Positions 45,143 through 55,600 of a stretch of 64,000 nt of DNA are shown piece by piece. A model generated the notes under the pieces. That model did no database searches and had not been told where the DNA came from. It saw only the letters and a program-made list of their open reading frames with translations. How positions within the stretch are numbered: the stretch's first letter is position 1; the number at the start of each line of letters is the position of its first letter. This stretch comes from Camellia lanceoleosa (Eukaryota > Streptophyta > Magnoliopsida > Ericales > Theaceae), in the NCBI GenBank assembly GCA_025200525.1, contig CM045770.1:127263429-127327428 (forward strand), written 5' to 3'. A program made the position numbers and the translations under genes.

Positions 45143-46142
45143 GATTTCGGCGTAAAGGAATTTGATTACCGAAAAAAGATGTTCTTAAAGGGTTATTGGA
45201 ACCTCGGCAAAGACCTAGGTAAGTACTGGTGAGGCTTGTTTCAGTTTTCCCTAAAAATTAAAGGTTCTACAAACAAATCCCAAGCTTAAAAACTATGAAG
45301 ATGAAGATCAAAGTCACAGATCTGGAAAAGATGCAAAAAACAGAAAACAAAGACAGTGTTTCAGAATTTAGAGCAAAAGGGGGCTATTAGAAATATGGAG
45401 AATACAAAGGGTTGAAGGCCAAGAACAGTAGCAAAAAAAGTGGTGAAACAGTGCAAGTGTTCAAGACATGAGCAAAATCGTGGAATAGACACATCCAGAT
45501 GAATAATCCAATAAATTGAATGTTTGAGCAAAGCAGTAATAGCAAGAAAATTCCAGAAAAAATCGAGAACTGAGGTAAGAAGAAACAACTGCTTACCAGA
45601 TAAAGTAAAGCCGGAATAGAATTCGCCGAAGATAGACGATGGTTACTGGAGTACCAGAGTGGTAAAAGCTTCACTAGAAAGACGAACGAAGGCAGTTACA
45701 GAACTTGGAGCCTTAGCAATGGCAGATTCAAGAAGCAAGAACTTTAGAGAGAGAAAAGCAAGTAAATCGAATACAAAGGTAAGGAAAGAAAGAGGGAAAA
45801 ACAAAGTTTTGTTAAAAAATTTGAAACGGCGGCAAAACAGGGCATTTAATGCGCCTGGAGTAACGCAGACGTCAAGCGGCGCAGACAAATAAAAGACGGC
45901 TTGCAAGCGCGTCATGGACACGAGCCAATAGAAAGGAAACGCGTAAGTGAAACGGTTAAGAAGTGATGCATGACAGCTCATATGCGAAGGAGAGTTCATT
46001 TGAATTCTTGTTCCTAAAAGAAGACATGTCGGCCTGAGATGAACAACCTCGGCTGAAGAGATCTTGTGCCGAAGCACTGGAAAGAAGAACAATATAGGTT
46101 CCATCACCTCAGAATGCCGAGGTAATATAACCTAGGGGCAGT
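45143..46142 (-). promoter_or_regulatory. Presumed promoter/leader of antisense gene B
   Basis: Between the antisense ATG and the 3' LTR, about 1 kb without a conserved frame. In minus sense it has CTATTGGCTCG (CCAAT on the other strand) near 45930 and a TTTTCTCTCTCTAAAG leader-like block near 45750. The last bases before the LTR (AGGGGCAGT, 46134-46142) serve as the plus-strand polypurine tract. The promoter role is inferred from position. Confidence 0.4.
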
Positions 46143-46681
46143 TGTGGGGAGATATTTTCTAAGTACCAACACGTGGCAAGGTGACGCCGACGTGTCAGCC
46201 GAGATGCCACGTGTCGTGGTAGTTACGCCGAGGTTATCTCGAAGTTGCCGAGGTTATCTCTGAAGATATCGGAGTCCGAGATAAGCGGATAAAGGACAAG
46301 AGTCCTAGATTGAGAGAAGACTTCAGTTTAGGTAAAGATGAAACTCTTAGAGGGTTTTTCCTAATCCCACTGGGAGTTCAAGATTAGCAGTAATCCTGAG
46401 TCCATTGGAGTTAGGCTCCTATTGGGACTAGGATTGTGTTGGCTATAAAAGATAGGCACCCCCATAGGTCTAAGGTATGTTTTTTATGCTCAAGCTTGTG
46501 AGTTGAATACTTGATTATCTTTGAGAGATATACTAACTTGATCGTCGGAGTGCCCCCAGGTGGAAGAACCACCGCCGGAGCCTTTTCTTTCTATGCAGGA
46601 CAGTAGGGTGCCATCTATTCTGCCTGTGTTCTACAGCTGAATCACTAAGGAGGGCAGTGTGATCAGAAAATCACTCACACA
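46143..46681 (+). mobile_element. 3' LTR of Tat element B
   Basis: 539 bp, same ends as the 5' LTR. TATA box at 46444-46451. About 20 substitutions and no length change relative to the 5' LTR. Confidence 0.95.
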
Positions 46682-47009
46682 AATAGCATCCTGTTTCTCC
46701 AAGAAAATTCAGCAGCCCACACACACAAAAAAACTCAACAAGTAGCAAAGAGAATAATTAATCCCAAGTACAACTCGCAAGGGATAGGTTATCCAAAATT
46801 TGAAATTAAAAATAAATAAAAAAAATATCCATTACAACATAAAAAATCAAATCCATTGTTTCTCCAATATCCATACAAACCACACAACAACTTCCATCAT
46901 CTCCTTCAACTTGAATTCCTGTTAAATAACAAAAGGAAAAAAACAAATAATTAATATTAATAATAAAATGTAAAAAAATCTTAACAATTAAAACAAAAAA
47001 GATGACAAC
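46682..47009. other. hAT internal non-coding DNA
   Basis: AT-rich sequence downstream (minus sense) of the transposase. It resumes at the TSD AATAG where the nested retrotransposon entered. No other feature is seen. Confidence 0.5.
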
Positions 47010-48180
47010 TAACACAAAAGTAGTACATGACTGATCCGACTCGATCTTATCATCATCATATATAGTTGCATAGCCCACCGATTCCAATGTTGAATTTCCT
47101 AAAAAGTAAAGAATATAAATTCAGTAATGAAATTATTCTATGGAAATATAAATAATAAAAGTGAAATAATAATATATAGATTGGATGAAATAATACCTTT
47201 CATCTCTGCACCCCACAACCAACTTTGTGCACACATTAATGCTTCTAATGTATTTGGATGAAGTTTACTACGATGTGGATTCACCAACCTTCCACTAGTA
47301 CCAAATGTTGACTCAGAAGCAACAGTGGATACAGGAATAGCTAAAATGTCCCTAGTTATTGCCTGTAAAGTCAGATACTTTGGTCCACTAGCTTTCCACC
47401 AATTCAAAGCATCAAAACCTAAAGTTCTTGGCAAAACATCATCTTCTAGATAATGGTCCTACTCTGATCTTACATTGTTTATTTTTTTACTTCTCTTTCT
47501 ACTAATAAACAAATCAAATCTGAAAGGGTCTCTGTAACAATTTCTGGATGAGTAGAAAAGTCACCAACAACATCGGTCTCCATACCAACTCAGTGCTGAT
47601 ACTCTTGCAACAAATCATAACAAATATGACAAACCCTACCAACTTCATATTCAGCTTTGTCTCCATAAAGTTTTTCAAAATGAAACTCTAATACACTCAT
47701 CTTATACCTAGGATCAAGTACAACTGCAACTCCAATAACACCATGTATCACTAACCAATATTTATCAAAATTTTCACCATTTTTGATGCCATTGTTCTGA
47801 TCACTTCAATTTCACAAGAGAGCCATTGAGACAGTGTCATCCTAATCTCACATAAAGCTAGGAAACAAACATTGGCTGTGGGATACTTTGTACCAGAAAA
47901 CAACTCAGTGATAGAAAAAAAAAATCTTAAACCTCCCACTTATCTCTCTAGCAAACTCCCATTCTTGCTCAGTTGGCACAGTCTTATATTGGGGCTCTCT
48001 AATTTTCAACCTAGAAAAGACATCCTTATACAATAAGGCTATCTGAAGCATCAAGTAGGTTGGATTCCACCTAGTTGCACAATCAAGTCCTAATTTCTTA
48101 GTATGTGGAATACGTAATTGGTTGACTGTTTCTTCAAAAAAAAATTTAACATGCCTTGTAAGCTTTTTTCTCTCCAGTTA
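47010..48180 (-). pseudogene. hAT transposase, C-terminal half, broken
   Basis: Reading on the minus strand from 48180: GLDCATRWNPTYLMLQIALL, the hAT hallmark around TRWN-TYLML; EQEWEFAREIS; then LFSGTKYPTANVCFLALCEIR … VIRTMASKM, the RNase-H-fold part. The dimerisation domain lies at 47434-47197 (DALNWWKASGPKYLTLQAITRD, VASESTFGTSGRLVNPHRS). A GT-AG intron (47196-47099) leads to a short last exon ending in an Asp/Glu-rich tail near 47020. The BED zinc finger and first catalytic region are absent, and the frame has stops and shifts near 47450-47750 and 47910. The element could move only with transposase supplied elsewhere. Confidence 0.85.
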
Positions 48181-49423
48181 GATGTCGAGATGCCATGCAT
48201 GACTGCTAATGTGGCATGGTTATTATTAATTCAAGATCCAATCATGTCGAGAGCTGAGTTTCATTTTTATTTTCACAAAGCAGTAGATTTCAAAAGCTTC
48301 TTGTACAATGTCCCAAATTTTCTCAAACAAAATTAAAGAAAGTATAAAGGGACATCAGCCTAATTGTACATAAATATGCCATCCACTAGCAAAATCCAAA
48401 ACCAAAAGCTACTTACATTTTCAGTCTACCTTGTAATTTTAACCAATGAGATCACTTTGAATTGACCATCATGATGACACTACCTCGTAATTTTAACATA
48501 ATATTATACAAATAATTTTTTTGTATATATTTTTTTTGTTGTGTTATCTCATTTCTAATCTTGTTCCGACAGGCTTGTTCTGAAGCAAAACAAAATAGAT
48601 AAAATAGATAGATCAATAAACGTGAATCAGATCAACAGAGCCAAAAAACCTAATATACAGATCAACAGATCAACATATATGTATATATTATATCAGATCA
48701 ATAGATCAACAAGATATACATGAATCAGAGCAAAAAAAAAAAAAAAACTAATCTTGACCAATAAACAGATCAATAAACAGATCTATAGATAAAATAGATA
48801 AATCTATAAATTTCGAAGGAAAAAAAAAACAGAAGTTAAACCCTAGAACGAAATCCCTAAAGAGAAAGAAAGATACCTAAACAGTGAGAGCAGCGATGGT
48901 GAGGGACGTCGGCGGTGATGGAGGAGCAGCAGTAAGGGAGAGAAAGCAGCAGCGGTGAAGGAGCGATGGAGGAACGACAGAGGTGAGGCGGTGAGGAAGG
49001 ATCGGTGGCGATGGAGGATCGCCGGTGAGAAAAGAGGCGCAACGGTGAGAGAGAAGGGGGGAGACCAAACCAGTAGTGGTGAACGAGAGAGAAAGAGGAC
49101 CGAGCAGCGGAGCAGCAGAGCGCCGTGTGAGTGAGAGGCTGAGAGTGTCTGAGTGTGTGTGTCTCAAACCCTAGACAAACACAAGCATATATATATGCAG
49201 GGACAAAACGGTAATTTCACCTCGAGGATTAAGCGAGGCCGGGTCGGGACCGGGCCGGGTTCGGGTCTGAAACACCTATCCCCGTCCCCGGCCTGGATAT
49301 CATCGGGGATGAACTTTTGAATACCATCCTCGGCTCGTCGGGGACATTTTTCGGTGAATAACCACTTAATTTGGGGTCGGGGGGCCGGGTCACCTTCGGG
49401 TCGGTTTCAGATTGCCATCCCTA
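48181..49423. other. Remaining 5' part and right end of the hAT element
   Basis: 48.53-48.83 kb has many AGATCAACAGATCAATA-type words. 48.84-49.18 kb is G/A-rich with an open but low-complexity minus-strand frame that looks like the 5' leader of the transposase gene. 49.2-49.42 kb is a GC-rich subterminal region with GGGTCGGG/CCGGGTC words. Confidence 0.5.
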
Positions 49424-49599
49424 CTCCTAAAGATTGGGATGTGATGTGAGATTGAACTTAAGTAATTTCCAATAATGGCTTCTTTTGCCAGTACGGAGAA
49501 GAGATTGTCTTTCTTTGTTTTCAATGTACTGTTTTAAGCTTAACTTAGTGAACATATTGTTGAACTTTGATTATGCTAATTTACTACTATTTTTTTTTT

Positions 49600-49745
49600 T
49601 TTCCAGAGTAGAAGATTAATTATAAATGAAATCTTTGCATCAATAAATCACGGTGATAAAATACATCACTGCTGACTAAGCATATTCCAATTAAGTTGGC
49701 ACATACAAAACAAGCAAATCATGTACAATCACCACGGCCGACCAA
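49600..49745 (-). mobile_element. LINE 3'-end fragment
   Basis: Minus-sense wording CTTAGTCAGCAGTGATGTATTTTATCACC … GATTTATTGATGCAAAG followed by an A-run resembles a plant L1-type 3' UTR. The same fragment is at about 51575-51712 in unit 2. Confidence 0.5.
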
Positions 49746-49879
49746 AAAAAAAAAAAAAAACTCCCAAACAGAGCAAAAGAATAAAACTAACTAGCCTTAC
49801 AGAAACAACAGAGAATAGCCAATTTACTACTTTCTCTGCGTTATAATTTGGTTTGACAAAAGCGTCGCAAAATAATTTT

Positions 49880-50450
49880 ATTTTTAATTTTTTATCAGCA
49901 AGAGAAAAACTTTATGGGCCTGGCTCCTACTAGAGAGGAGAGTTTGGCATTAGTGGGCCTTAATTCAAGACCACGTCGATAATCTAAACCGTTCAATCTG
50001 TAAAATCCGTTGAGTACGTTATCTCTATAAAAAATCACTTTTATTGGATATCGATAACAATTATCACATAACATTTTCAAATATAATTTTTGAAGCAAAT
50101 TGCGATGTAAATGCAATCTAATCAAGTGGTTATCAATATCGGTCAACGTGATTTTTTTGCAAGGATGATGTACTTGACGAATTCTATATACTAAACGGTT
50201 TAGATTATCGACATAGACCTAGATTAGGGTCCACTAATGCCGAACTCTCTTCTCCAACTGGAGAAGAGCCAGGTCCAAACTTTATTGATGTAAAACAAAA
50301 TATTACAAATGAAAATACATCAATAAAGGAGAGGGAAGAGCAAAAAGTATCAAAGCGAGCTACCTGATTCCAACTAGGTTGACACCAAATAACATACCCA
50401 ATCGTGTGCTAGCTTCAAGCCAAAACAGTTGGTGAACGACCAACAAAAAA
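49880..50450 (-). mobile_element. LINE 3'-end fragment split by a MULE
   Basis: In minus sense, sequence from 50450 runs to TTTACATCAATAAAGTTT, which continues after the inserted 361-bp MULE as TTTCTCTTGCTGATAAAAAATT, a typical LINE tail with poly-A. 5' truncated, no coding part. It is duplicated at about 51900-52490 in unit 2. Confidence 0.55.
49916..50276. mobile_element. Long-TIR Mutator-like element (361 bp)
   Basis: Arms of about 150-180 bp. The left arm starts GGGCCTGGCTCC and includes GTCGATAATCTAAACCGTT; the right arm is its inverted partner (AACGGTTTAGATTATCGAC … GAGCCAGGTCC). Flanked by exact 9-bp repeats AAACTTTAT (49907-49915, 50277-50285). No coding capacity. It is present at the same place in unit 2, so it predates the duplication. 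Confidence 0.85.
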
Positions 50451-50766
50451 CAGAAAACAGAGAAAATATGAAAAATGATATATCAGTCTATTTTTTAGAT
50501 TTTTTTTTTATAGATCCAATAACATGTAAGTGATTTGATTAATTGATAATTAGAGAAAATATGAGAAAGAGAGTGTGTTGATTTTAATATCCTAATTGAT
50601 TTTCACATCATTAAATTTAAAAATTATATCTAATTTTTAATTTTAAATAACAATGCTCATATTATATATATGAAAAAAAAAAATCAAGAGTAAAACAACC
50701 CAGAGTAGAGTCAAACTTATAAATATGAACTTCACTTTCTGAATGATGCAGCTGTAGAGAAAACAC

Positions 50767-50774
50767 TATAAATA
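50767..50774 (+). promoter_or_regulatory. TATA box of the phylloplanin-like gene
   Basis: TATAAATA 98 bp before the ATG, embedded in a stretch identical to that of copy 1. An upstream ATG at 50829 opens a 30-codon frame that overlaps the main start out of frame and could reduce translation. Confidence 0.7.
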
Positions 50775-50871
50775 AGGGCTTCCCCTATGCATTTGAGGAC
50801 ACACTCCTACAAAACAAAACAAATCAAATGTCCTCATTAAGCCCTTCCTTTCTTAGAATACCAAAAGAAGC

Positions 50872-51330
50872 ATGGCCCCCTCCAATCCTTCGAAGCTCGG
50901 CCTTGCCATCATCCTGTTGATTGTTGCCACAGCAGCATCCGTAGCCCATGGCATCTTCATCATCGGTGGCAGAGACGTAGTCGAGCTCATAGTAGCAGGT
51001 CAGTTGGTTTGCACTGTCCCTGGAACCAACTGTCCTACTTGCCCGGGGATTGGCGGGGTTAACGTGTTTTTGTCGTGCAACGGAGGCCAAACTAGCCTCG
51101 CACAGGCCATCACAGACCCTGCAGGGTTAGTCAATTTCACAGTTTCATTTCTAGATGGTACTCTCTTTGATCAGTCAAGATGCTTCGTCTATGCCAGACT
51201 CCCCATCGCCTCTTGCGTCGCTTTCCCTCCTACTGGAAACCTACATGCTGTGGTTAACTTGGTCGGATTTGTACAACAAACCATTGGTCTAGTTGCCAAC
51301 AGCGCTCTCGGACCATTTACTCTTGCCTGA
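50872..51330 (+). CDS. Phylloplanin-like secreted protein (Pollen Ole e 1 type)
   Basis: 152 residues. It has a signal peptide with hydrophobic core LGLAIILLIVATAASVA and likely cleavage after about residue 27. The mature part has a GQLVC motif near residue 43-47 and six cysteines (47, 54, 57, 69, 104, 115), one NFT glycosylation site (88-90) and a VNLVGFVQQTIGLV stretch near the end. This order (GxVxC start, Ala/Gly-rich β-type domain, Cys pairs) fits the phylloplanin-like branch of the Pollen Ole e 1 family. Phylloplanins are secreted leaf-surface proteins with anti-oomycete activity in tobacco; that role is not shown here. The start was chosen for the signal peptide and the TATA spacing. 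Single exon. Its tandem partner at 34252 carries a nonsense mutation. The family assignment is fairly safe, the function only suggested. Confidence 0.8.
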   Translation: MAPSNPSKLGLAIILLIVATAASVAHGIFIIGGRDVVELIVAGQLVCTVPGTNCPTCPGIGGVNVFLSCNGGQTSLAQAITDPAGLVNFTVSFLDGTLFDQSRCFVYARLPIASCVAFPPTGNLHAVVNLVGFVQQTIGLVANSALGPFTLA

Positions 51331-51574
51331 ATTTCCATCATAAACACCATTACTATTACTATTACTATTATGCATGCATGGCTACTTAATTAAACTTCTT
51401 CTCCACTAATTCCCACCTCTTTTGAAGCCATATGCATATTATATATATATATATATGCAACAAACTTTCATCACTCCTAAAGATTGGGATGTGATGTGAG
51501 ATTGAACTTAAGTAATTTCTAATAATGGCTTCTTTTCAAATAAGGAGAAGAGATTAGAGAAAAAGATTTTAAAT

Positions 51575-51720
51575 ATGTAAAAGAATTATTAATGAAATCT
51601 TTGCATCAATAAATCAAGGTGATAAAATATATCACTGCCGACTAAGCGTATCCGAATTAAGTTGGTACATATAAAACAAGCCAATCATATAGAATCACCA
51701 AGGCCAACCAAAAAAGGAAA
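51575..51720 (-). mobile_element. LINE 3'-end fragment (duplicate of 49600-49745)
   Basis: Same minus-sense 3' UTR wording as in unit 1, with scattered substitutions. It belongs to the duplicated unit. Confidence 0.5.
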
Positions 51721-51899
51721 ACAAAAAAAAAGCCCCCCAAAGGTCAGAAAGAAACCAACCTTAAAAAATAAATAAATAATAAATAAAAAAAATAGAAAAC
51801 TCCCAAACAGAACAAAAGAACCAAACTAACTAGCCTTACAAAAACAACAGAAAATAGCCAATTTACTACTTTCTCCGCGTTATAATTTGGCTTGACAGA

Positions 51900-52490
51900 A
51901 GCGTCACAAAATAATTTTATTTTTAATTTTTTATCAACAAAAGAGAAACTTTATGGACCAGGCTCCTACTAGAGAGAAGAGTTCGGCATTGGTGGGCCTT
52001 AATTCAAGCCCACGTCGATAATCTAAACCGTTGAATCTGTAAAATCCGTCGAGTACATCATCTCTACAAAAAAAAAATCACTTTTATTAGATATCGATAA
52101 CCATTTGATCATATCACATTTTTAAATATAATTTTTGAAGCAAATTGCGATGAAAATGCGATCTGATTAAGTGGTTATCAATATGCAGTCAACGTGATTT
52201 TTTTGCAAGGATGAAGTACTTGACGAGTTCTATACATTAAACGGTTTGAATTATCGACATAGAACTGGATTAGAGTCCACTAGTGCTGAACTCTCCTCTC
52301 CAGGACTGGAGCCAAATCCAAACTCTATTGATTTAAAACAAAATATTACAAATGAAAGTACATCAATAAAGTAGAGATAAGAACAAAAAGCATCAAAGTG
52401 AGCTACGTGATCCCAACTAGGTTGGCACCAAATAACATACCCCATTATGTGCTAGCTTCAAACCAAAATAGTTGGTAAAGGACCAACAAA
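51900..52490 (-). mobile_element. LINE 3'-end fragment with MULE (duplicate)
   Basis: Counterpart of 49880-50450. The MULE copy is listed separately. Confidence 0.55.
51955..52319. mobile_element. Long-TIR Mutator-like element, duplicate copy
   Basis: Same element as 49916-50276 (365 bp here), flanked by AAACTTTAT (51946-51954) and the slightly changed AAACTCTAT (52320-52328). Confidence 0.8.
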
Positions 52491-52643
52491 AAGCACAAAA
52501 ACAAAGTAAAATAGACAAACAGGCCCTAAAACCCATGACCAAGAATGTGATGACAAGTGCAGCTCAAGTGCTAATGCCATGCTTCTCAACAGTGATAATG
52601 AAGAGATGTCTAAGTCTGCCATGTCTAACCAGTAGCAGCACAA

Positions 52644-55600
52644 TGTAGACGTCCCCGAACGCGATCCCGAGGAGAGAGTGCGAGTCCCCCCCGTTCTGGT
52701 TCGATATTGGGTCACCACAGTTCAAGGACTCAAATGTCACAGTTCTTAATCTTGAACCAAAGAGTCCAAATCCGGCAAGTCGTTTTGAGAAAACTGATTT
52801 TTGAAAGAAGTGTCAAACATGGACTGCTTTGCCAGATACAGAGTCGCCACCTAAATATTTTTTATTTTTGGGAAATTTAGGAAACCCTGACTCGGTGCCA
52901 AAGGCCACGTGTCCGTCATCACCAAAGTTGCCTCGGCTCGGGAACTTGGGTACGATTGGGGAAGGTCACTTCGTGAGCACCCTTCGCCGATCAAAGACCG
53001 CCTCTACTAACCATGATATCTCAGATTTGAAAACATTGTGTGTTCTTATTCGGTTATTAGCCTAGGTTACTATGTGATGCAAAGAAATAAGTATAGACTC
53101 GTCGCTGAATTGGAACAAATCACTTCGTGTTTGTTTGTTTGAAAATGGTTTGATGGTGCTACCCGCAGTAGGCTAAGACGGATTTGCCACCCTCGTGGGC
53201 TTAGAAAACATGATGTGATTTTGCCACTATTTAGTGGGCTTAAAACAAACATTGATGCATTGCTCCAATTCAGATAACCCAACCTTCACCCACAGCATTG
53301 AGCGGTTATATCACATAAGCAAATAGCCTCATGGCAAGCATGCTATCATGGCAACACTCACGCATGCAAGGATGCTAAAGCATAAAACTCACCGAGTACT
53401 CGAGCCAAAAGCAATTTATTAGAAATCATGCATGATCCTAAGTATCTGAAATGCCTAATGCAACACATGCAAAATGCAACTATGGCGAGCTCGGCTATTC
53501 TAAACATGGCATATGAAATGCTACAACTAACAAGTATTCAACTTGGAAATTGAAATACAATGCGTTTGTATGATGCGCGAGTGCATGCGAAACAGAGATG
53601 AATGAATGCAAGCATGCTATCATACTGTATGCTAATTGAAATATGCCCTAATCTAACCAACATAAGCAGGTAAATAAAAGGGAGAAAGAAAGGGGGGTTG
53701 GAAGACATGCACACACACACGCACACTTATTACAGTTGTGCCCTCGCGCAGAGGGTCCGAATAAATATACAGTCCCAAATAAATATTACAGTCCAAAATA
53801 ATAATACAGTCCCGAATAAATAATTACAAAACCCTAATTAATTAACAAATTGAACTAGGAAAGCATTAAAACTAGCATGCAAGCTAGGGGACTGCCTTGA
53901 CTCTGCTCCAGATGATGAAATGATGCATGCCCGGATGCCTTTGCGCGGAAATCCACGGCGATGCCCCAATTAGCCTCTGTTTTGTAATGTTTCTTGAAAT
54001 GCGTGCCAAACTCCAAAAAGTTGCTGATTCCTGATTTTGCTGCAACAGAGAGCAGGAAAGGGGCATAGCAATGTATTTCACAAATATATGCATGTCTCGA
54101 TCCTCGTGCCACCAATCACGCATACCGATGCATGATAGCCGAGGAACCGAAATGCACAACTCAATATAGGATGAATGCACATGAATGCTACAATAAAAAC
54201 CTAACTCCATCATGGATGATCCGGAGTGTCGGTGACTGGGAAATTGAGACACGTTTCGTCGAGTCTGAAAGCGTGCCTCGTTCCGTGCGAACTACCTATC
54301 CCAAACACGATGCAATATGCATGGCATGCATGAAATGCAACTAAGATACAGTCTAGTATGCACCATGCTGATGAGATGTGCCTCGAAGTGCGTGCCCGCA
54401 CGCATCGAGAAAGTGGCATACGGAATGCGATGGACACAAAAATGAAGTGCCTCGAAGTGCGTGCCCACGGGCACGCAAACCGAGGCGATGATAAAATGAG
54501 ATAGAAATGCAAATTGGGCTTACACTAACATGAGAGGACCTCAGCCACACTCACATCAGAAGCCGTCGGATAAAACAGAGGTGCCTCGGAATACGTGCCC
54601 ACAGGCACGCAAACCGAGGCGATGACAAAATGGAATGAAATGGCATACGGAATGCGACGATGGGCTTACACCAACATGGGGGAGCCTCAGCTCACTCACG
54701 TAGGAGGCCGTCGGATAAAAATGAAGTGCATCGAAATGCGTGCTCGTGGGCACGCAAACCGAGGCAATGCACTAAGGCATGAAATGACATGGGAAATGAT
54801 ATGCAAGCATGCAAACCAAATTTCAGCAGCTAAATGAAGGGGAAAACAGCCCCGAAATGACACGAAATGACAACCAATGCATGGAATCATCCCGAAATGT
54901 GAATTTAAGCACCCGAAATGGCCTATAGCCATACTAAACATGCACAACATGATCATGACATGCAAACCAGTAGCAAGGCAGTCCCAAATATGGCATTTTT
55001 CAGTAACAAACATGGCCCAACAGCTAGCATAGATAAGGCAACAATGGCATGCAAAACTAGTGGCCAAGAGAGTAGTATTGAGAGAGGTAGTATATGCAAA
55101 ACTCAAACAACAAAACTTCCTTCTACAACATTGAAGAGGGCCTAAAAATAAGCATATTTACCGAAGATGACAGCCCCCAAATCAAAATAAAAACATGCTA
55201 TAAATTCCATGCAAAATAGGCTCCAAATAGGCTATATCATGAGACATGCAAACCATACACCAAACAACAAAACTTTCTTCATGAAACATGTAAAGGGGGT
55301 CAAAATAAGACCCCTCTTAGCTCTGACCAAGAGCCAAAACCAAGAGCACAAAAGGCTACAAAATCATGCCAAATAAGGGCCTAAAGAGGACTATAATGGC
55401 AAGGGGTATATGGAAATGCCAAAGGGTGTTGAGCCCTTCTTCAATGTTGAAGAGGGGCTCAAAATAAGTACAAAATCAGTTCATGGCAGCCCCGAAATCA
55501 GATCACACATAGGCTAGAATTTTGATGCAAAAATCAACTACAAAAGAGGGAAATGAACACTCACCCTTGTAGACAAGTCTTTCGTTGCTTCTTGGACTGA

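Larger units (their letters stand above)
35486..46681 (+). mobile_element. Tat-lineage Ty3/gypsy retrotransposon B (11.2 kb), nested in the hAT
   Basis: Complete structure: 539-bp LTRs starting TGTGGGGAGATATTTT and ending TCACTCACACA, perfect 5-bp TSD AATAG (35481-35485, 46682-46686), PBS, gag, protease, RT, dual RNase H, integrase, a tandem-repeat spacer and a gene on the opposite strand. About 20 differences between the two LTRs (roughly 3.7%, counted by eye) indicate a moderately young insertion. Coding frames are mostly open but carry a few stops and frameshifts, so the copy is probably not autonomous now. Confidence 0.95.
35038..49423 (-). mobile_element. hAT transposon (14.4 kb including a nested Tat element)
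   Basis: Ends TAGGAATGGCAAC and (reverse complement) TAGGGATGGCAAT form short terminal inverted repeats. They are flanked by perfect 8-bp target duplications CTCCTAAA (35030-35037 and 49424-49431). The unoccupied site CATCACTCCTAAAGATTGGG is present in the duplicated unit near 51470. The transposase remnant is on the minus strand near 47.0-48.2 kb. Subterminal regions are GC-rich. Without the nested retrotransposon the element is about 3.2 kb, and its transposase lacks the N-terminal half. Confidence 0.9.
33668..50460 (+). repeat. Tandem duplication, unit 1 (interrupted by a 14.4 kb hAT)
   Basis: Sequence on both sides of the hAT insertion aligns with unit 2 (about 50461-52505): an upstream AT-rich block, the TATA-box promoter, the phylloplanin-like gene, its 3' flank ending CATCACTCCTAAA, then the LINE and MULE fragments. 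Without the hAT the unit is about 2.4 kb. Coding divergence between units is about 5% by eye. Boundaries are approximate. Confidence 0.8.
50461..52505 (+). repeat. Tandem duplication, unit 2
   Basis: About 2.0 kb aligned with unit 1, without the two 170-bp MITEs and without the hAT. It contains the intact phylloplanin-like gene and the same LINE and MULE fragments. The junction with unit 1 lies near CCAACAAAAAACAG (about 50450); the same phrase recurs at about 52490. Confidence 0.8.

Noticed and set aside
45643..46107. 154-codon minus-strand frame upstream of antisense gene B
   Set aside because: The corresponding region of element A is not open in a matching frame and shows no similar protein; treated as leader or promoter sequence.
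48877..49167. 96-codon Ser/Pro/Leu-rich minus-strand frame
   Set aside because: Low-complexity leader of the hAT transposase gene; no domain, and overlapping frames are equally open.
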